Of a DNA stretch of 7,608 nt, positions 5,486-7,608 are shown in pieces. Source of the stretch: UBA1737 sp045653225 (lineage in GTDB: Bacteria; Bacillota_I; Bacilli_A; ML615J-28; CAG-313); contig JAZOLP010000070.1 in the NCBI GenBank assembly GCA_045653225.1, positions 1 through 7,608 of the forward strand. Direction: 5' to 3'. The notes below the pieces were generated by a model, which saw nothing but the letters and a program-made list of their open reading frames with translations, did not search any database and had not been told where the DNA came from. The stretch's first letter is position 1; each line of letters opens with the position of its first letter. Position numbers and translations under genes: made by a program.

Positions 5486-6188
5486 GCCTAGAAAAAAAAC
5501 ACTTAATAAAAAACTATTAAGTGAAATCTTAAATGAATTTAATCTTTCAACGACAAATTTCAAATATTATACTGTTGCTTTAACACATTCAACATATGCA
5601 AATGAAAATAATACTGAACATAATGAAAGAATAGAGTTTTTAGGTGATGCAATTTTAGGTATGCTAACTGCTGAATATATATATCATACTTATCCAGATA
5701 TGCCTGAAGGTAAAATGACAAAATTACGTGCGACTTATGTTTGTGAAGATGCTAACCTTTCTTATTCAAAAGAATTAAAATTAGATAAACTTATTCTTTT
5801 AGGAGTTGGAGAAGAACTTCAAGGTGGTCGTAATAAGAAAGCTATTATTGCGGATTTATTTGAATGTTTCCTAGGTGCAACTTATTTAACTTTTGGACTT
5901 GAAGCAGTTAAAACAATTTTAGAAAAAGTTGTATTTCCACATATTAAGAAGATTGATAATGAACAGTTTTTTGATTATAAAACAAAATTACAAGAATATA
6001 TTCAAACAGATCATGAAAATAAACTAAAATATATTGTAGTAAAAGAAGTTGGAAAACCAAATGAAAGAATATTTACTATGCAGGTATTATTGAATGATAT
6101 TGTATTAGGTGAAGGTGTTGGTACATCTAAAAAAACTGCAAGTCAAGATGCTGCAAAACACGCGTTAGAAAAACTTGCAATTGAATAA
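5478..6188 (+). CDS. rnc: ribonuclease III
   Basis: The 236-residue product cleaves double-stranded RNA in rRNA maturation and mRNA turnover. The N-terminal nuclease domain has the signature NERIEFLGDAILG with E53 and D57, and the second acidic pair D126 and E129 in ADLFECFLGA, so the four metal-binding residues are present. The C-terminal double-stranded RNA binding domain (about 160-235) starts at the DYKTKLQEYIQ segment, ends with KKTASQDAAKHALEKLA and has the expected lysine-rich helix. I place the start at ATG 5478: GAGGAAG (5465-5471) is six bases upstream, and the gene then overlaps the plsX stop by eight bases, suggesting translational coupling. An in-frame TTG at 5463 would add five residues but lacks a ribosome binding site. 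In Bacillus subtilis acpA sits between plsX and rnc and smc follows; neither is here. The direct plsX-rnc junction resembles mycoplasmas. Confidence 0.97.
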   Translation: MNKPRKKTLNKKLLSEILNEFNLSTTNFKYYTVALTHSTYANENNTEHNERIEFLGDAILGMLTAEYIYHTYPDMPEGKMTKLRATYVCEDANLSYSKELKLDKLILLGVGEELQGGRNKKAIIADLFECFLGATYLTFGLEAVKTILEKVVFPHIKKIDNEQFFDYKTKLQEYIQTDHENKLKYIVVKEVGKPNERIFTMQVLLNDIVLGEGVGTSKKTASQDAAKHALEKLAIE

Positions 6189-6194
6189 AAAAAT

Positions 6195-6223
6195 AATTGA
6201 TCTATTTATTTGATAGGTCAATT
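6195..6223 (+). terminator. terminator after rnc
   Basis: An 11-bp stem (6195-6205 with 6213-6223, one G-U pair) has a seven-base loop and is followed by the T-rich run TATTTATTA. It begins seven bases after the rnc stop codon and would end the recG-plsX-rnc transcript. The T-tract is interrupted, so strength is moderate. Confidence 0.72.
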
Positions 6224-6234
6224 TATTTATTATG

Positions 6235-6243
6235 TGATATAAT
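6235..6243 (+). promoter_or_regulatory. extended -10 promoter for the traX-like/Nudix unit
   Basis: TGATATAAT gives the extended -10 pattern TGn-TATAAT (TATAAT at 6238-6243). No good -35 is seen at 17 bp, where the rnc terminator arm lies, which is compatible with an extended -10 promoter. The start would be near 6250, giving a leader of about 60 bases. Confidence 0.62.
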
Positions 6244-6258
6244 ATATAAAAAGAAGGA

Positions 6259-6295
6259 AAAACTTTATAAGTTTTATAATAATATAGCTTATAAA
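6259..6295 (+). promoter_or_regulatory. leader with two mutually exclusive small hairpins
   Basis: In the leader of the traX-like gene, 6259-6265 (AAAACTT) can pair with 6269-6275 (AAGTTTT). Alternatively 6264-6271 (TTTATAAG) can pair with 6288-6295 (CTTATAAA). The two structures share bases and cannot form together. Both are short and AT-only apart from one G-C pair, so they may be chance in such AT-rich DNA. Confidence 0.25.
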
Positions 6296-6309
6296 CGTAG
6301 GTTAATAAA

Positions 6310-7020
6310 ATGAAGTTTGGTATTTTTACAAATAACGCATTAAAGATAATAGCTTGTATATCAATGTTAATTGATCATATTGGTTTGATATTATATCCAG
6401 AAATTGAAATGTTTAGAATTATTGGTAGAATAGCATTTCCGATATTTGCATTTTTGCTAGCTGAAGGGTGTTTTTATACAAAAAATAAAATAAGACATTT
6501 AGTGGTAATAAGCGGATTTGCTGTTGTTATGCAACTTGTTTTATATATGGCAACTAAAATGACTGATTTTAATATTTTTATTCATTTTTCAGTTGCGATA
6601 TCATTATGTTATTTAGTTGATTTTATTGATTATAAATTTAGAAATAAAAACAAATTATCAGCTGTATTATTAATAATGTTATTATTACTATTATGTACTG
6701 GTATTTATATTTTTAGTGAATATACTATGTATCTATTTTCTAATTATAGTTATATTGGTATTTTTTTACCACTAACTTTATATATAATAAGGAAGTATTG
6801 TAAAAGATTTTATATTTTAATTGATATTATACCTATTATACTTAGTGCATTTATTTTAGAAATACTGGTTCCTGTTATACCTAATGCATACATGATATTA
6901 TCTTGGTTATTCATTATATTATATAATGGTAAAAAAGGTAAATGGAATTTGAAATATTTGTTCTATATATTCTATCCACTGCATATGGTTCTAATATATG
7001 CTGTTGCGATATTCTTCTAG
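6310..7020 (+). CDS. TraX-family integral membrane protein
   Basis: The 236-residue, very hydrophobic product belongs to the TraX family, named after the F-plasmid pilin N-acetylase. The family signature is clear at the N-terminus: LKIIACISMLIDHIGL (11-26), then RIIGRIAFPIFAFLLAEG (37-54), with the conserved D-H-I and R-x-A-F-P elements. The C-terminal end has YNGKKGKW and FYPLHMVLIY, also typical. About eight membrane-spanning segments can be seen, spread from near residue 8 to the C-terminus, and no separate signal peptide. Chromosomal TraX-like proteins are common in Firmicutes and their substrates are mostly unknown; an acyl-transfer role is a family-level inference, and no pilus or conjugation genes are nearby. 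The ATG has only a weak ribosome binding site (AGG at 6299-6301). The gene is cotranscribed with the Nudix gene, whose ribosome binding site overlaps this stop codon. Its position after rnc, where smc is common, suggests a local insertion or rearrangement. Confidence 0.88.
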   Translation: MKFGIFTNNALKIIACISMLIDHIGLILYPEIEMFRIIGRIAFPIFAFLLAEGCFYTKNKIRHLVVISGFAVVMQLVLYMATKMTDFNIFIHFSVAISLCYLVDFIDYKFRNKNKLSAVLLIMLLLLLCTGIYIFSEYTMYLFSNYSYIGIFLPLTLYIIRKYCKRFYILIDIIPIILSAFILEILVPVIPNAYMILSWLFIILYNGKKGKWNLKYLFYIFYPLHMVLIYAVAIFF

Positions 7021-7028
7021 GAGGGATT

Positions 7029-7547
7029 ATGGAAATTTTAGATTTATATAATAAGGACAAGGAACTTACTAATTTACAAATATCTAGAGGAGTAAAGGTT
7101 CCAAATGGTTATTATCGATTAGTTGTTCATATTTGTATCTTTAATGAACTTGGACAAATGTTAATCCAAAAAAGACATCCACTAAAAAAATGGGGTAATA
7201 AATGGGACATTAGTGTAGGTGGATGTGTCATTGCTGGTGAAACAAGTGATGTTGCAGCAATGCGTGAAATGAAAGAAGAAATAGGATTAGATATCGATTT
7301 AAAAGATTTAAGATGTAATTTTACATTTACATTTGATGATGGTTTTGATGATATTTATTTAGTTAATGTTAAAGATTTAGACTTAACAAAATTAAAATTA
7401 CAAGAATCTGAAGTTATTGAAGTTAAATGGGCTTCTTTAGATGATATATTAGAAATGTCTAAAAATGATGAATTTATAACTTATTATGAAAGTTATCTTA
7501 AATTATTATTTGAATTTAGACAAGCAAGTGATATGTATAAATATTGA
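7029..7547 (+). CDS. Nudix hydrolase, isopentenyl-diphosphate isomerase-like subgroup
   Basis: The 172-residue product has an intact Nudix box at 65-87 matching G-x5-E-x7-R-E-U-x-E-E-x-G-U (G65, E71, R79, E80, E83, E84, G86). These residues bind the metal for cleaving a nucleoside diphosphate linked to another group. The start ILDLYNKDKEL, then RLVVHICIFNELGQMLIQKR and W-x-x-K-W-D-I-S-V-G-G, resemble the Nudix subgroup related to isopentenyl-diphosphate isomerase. True isomerase activity is not claimed and the substrate cannot be told. I set the start at ATG 7029 because AGGAGGG (7019-7025) lies just upstream, overlapping the TAG of the traX-like gene. A longer reading from 6942 in the same frame would add 29 residues that lie within the traX-like gene and do not look like Nudix sequence. 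The gene ends in tandem stops TGA-TAA, and its three tryptophans are all TGG. It shares a transcript with the traX-like gene. Confidence 0.92.
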   Translation: MEILDLYNKDKELTNLQISRGVKVPNGYYRLVVHICIFNELGQMLIQKRHPLKKWGNKWDISVGGCVIAGETSDVAAMREMKEEIGLDIDLKDLRCNFTFTFDDGFDDIYLVNVKDLDLTKLKLQESEVIEVKWASLDDILEMSKNDEFITYYESYLKLLFEFRQASDMYKY

Positions 7548-7561
7548 TAATATAATAAAAT

Positions 7562-7589
7562 AAAAGAACATGTTTACATGTTCTTTTTT
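7562..7589 (+). terminator. terminator after the Nudix gene
   Basis: An 11-bp perfect stem (7562-7572 with 7577-7587) has a four-base TTTA loop and a run of six T (7584-7589). This is a classic intrinsic terminator closing the traX-like/Nudix unit. The A-run on the left arm means it may also act on leftward transcripts from beyond the window. The remaining 19 bases show nothing recognisable. Confidence 0.88.
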
Positions 7590-7608
7590 AATTTGTTTGA
7601 TTAAAGAT

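Noticed and set aside
6942..7028. 29-residue N-terminal extension of the Nudix protein
   Set aside because: It overlaps the traX-like gene, does not resemble Nudix sequence, and a strong ribosome binding site supports the ATG at 7029.
1..7608. CRISPR arrays, tRNA or rRNA genes, insertion sequences, prophage or defence modules
   Set aside because: No regularly spaced repeats, cloverleaf sequences, transposase motifs or terminal repeats were seen. The content is core housekeeping genes plus a small membrane/Nudix unit.

Overview
The window is a strongly AT-rich stretch of bacterial chromosome that reads as a core-genome locus of a low-GC Firmicute (class Bacilli in the broad sense). It is not a phage or an obvious island. 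The gene order thiN (end) - spoVM - rpmB (opposite strand) - fakA/yloV - recG - plsX - rnc is a condensed form of the Bacillus subtilis order thiN-spoVM-rpmB-yloU-yloV-sdaAB-sdaAA-recG-fapR-plsX-fabD-fabG-acpA-rnc. The strand flip of rpmB is retained. The fakA...plsX-rnc core also recalls the arrangement in mycoplasmas. All six tryptophan codons I can find in the genes are TGG and none is TGA, so the standard bacterial code is used and the organism is not a Mycoplasma or Spiroplasma. A gene for the sporulation peptide SpoVM points to an endospore-forming lineage, or one that descends from spore formers. Erysipelotrichales-like or related gut Bacilli near the base of the Mollicutes would fit, but the exact taxon is inference.

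Layout. Positions 1-113 hold the last 36 codons of a gene, probably thiN (thiamine pyrophosphokinase). Positions 158-238 hold a complete 26-codon spoVM, easily missed because of its size. Its start codon lies in a 13-bp hairpin that also contains a promoter-like -10 element. A bidirectional terminator (238-264) separates spoVM from the convergent rpmB (275-478, minus strand). The 191-bp gap at 479-669 holds two well-formed divergent sigma-A promoters, one for rpmB and one for fakA. fakA (670-2352) ends at a 15-bp hairpin terminator. recG (2420-4462), plsX (4472-5485) and rnc (5478-6188) are tightly packed: the recG stop codon lies in the plsX ribosome binding site, and plsX and rnc overlap by 8 bp. 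A terminator and an extended -10 promoter then introduce a two-gene unit made of a TraX-family membrane protein (6310-7020) and a Nudix hydrolase (7029-7547), which ends at a clean hairpin terminator (7562-7589).

How the genes fit together. FakA (fatty acid kinase) makes acyl-phosphate from exogenous fatty acids, and PlsX interconverts acyl-ACP and acyl-phosphate. The locus therefore joins two entries to the phosphatidic-acid pathway, with RecG (fork and recombination helicase), RNase III and ribosomal protein L28 as housekeeping neighbours. Compared with B. subtilis, yloU, sdaAB/AA, fapR, fabD, fabG and acpA are absent from the expected places, and the gene after rnc is traX-like rather than smc.

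The points most worth checking are the spoVM gene and the hairpin/promoter arrangement over its start, unusual substitutions in conserved motifs of RecG (motifs II and VI) and PlsX (the GNTGA-like segment), and a CxCxxC cluster in FakA. I do not see a wholly new multi-gene system.
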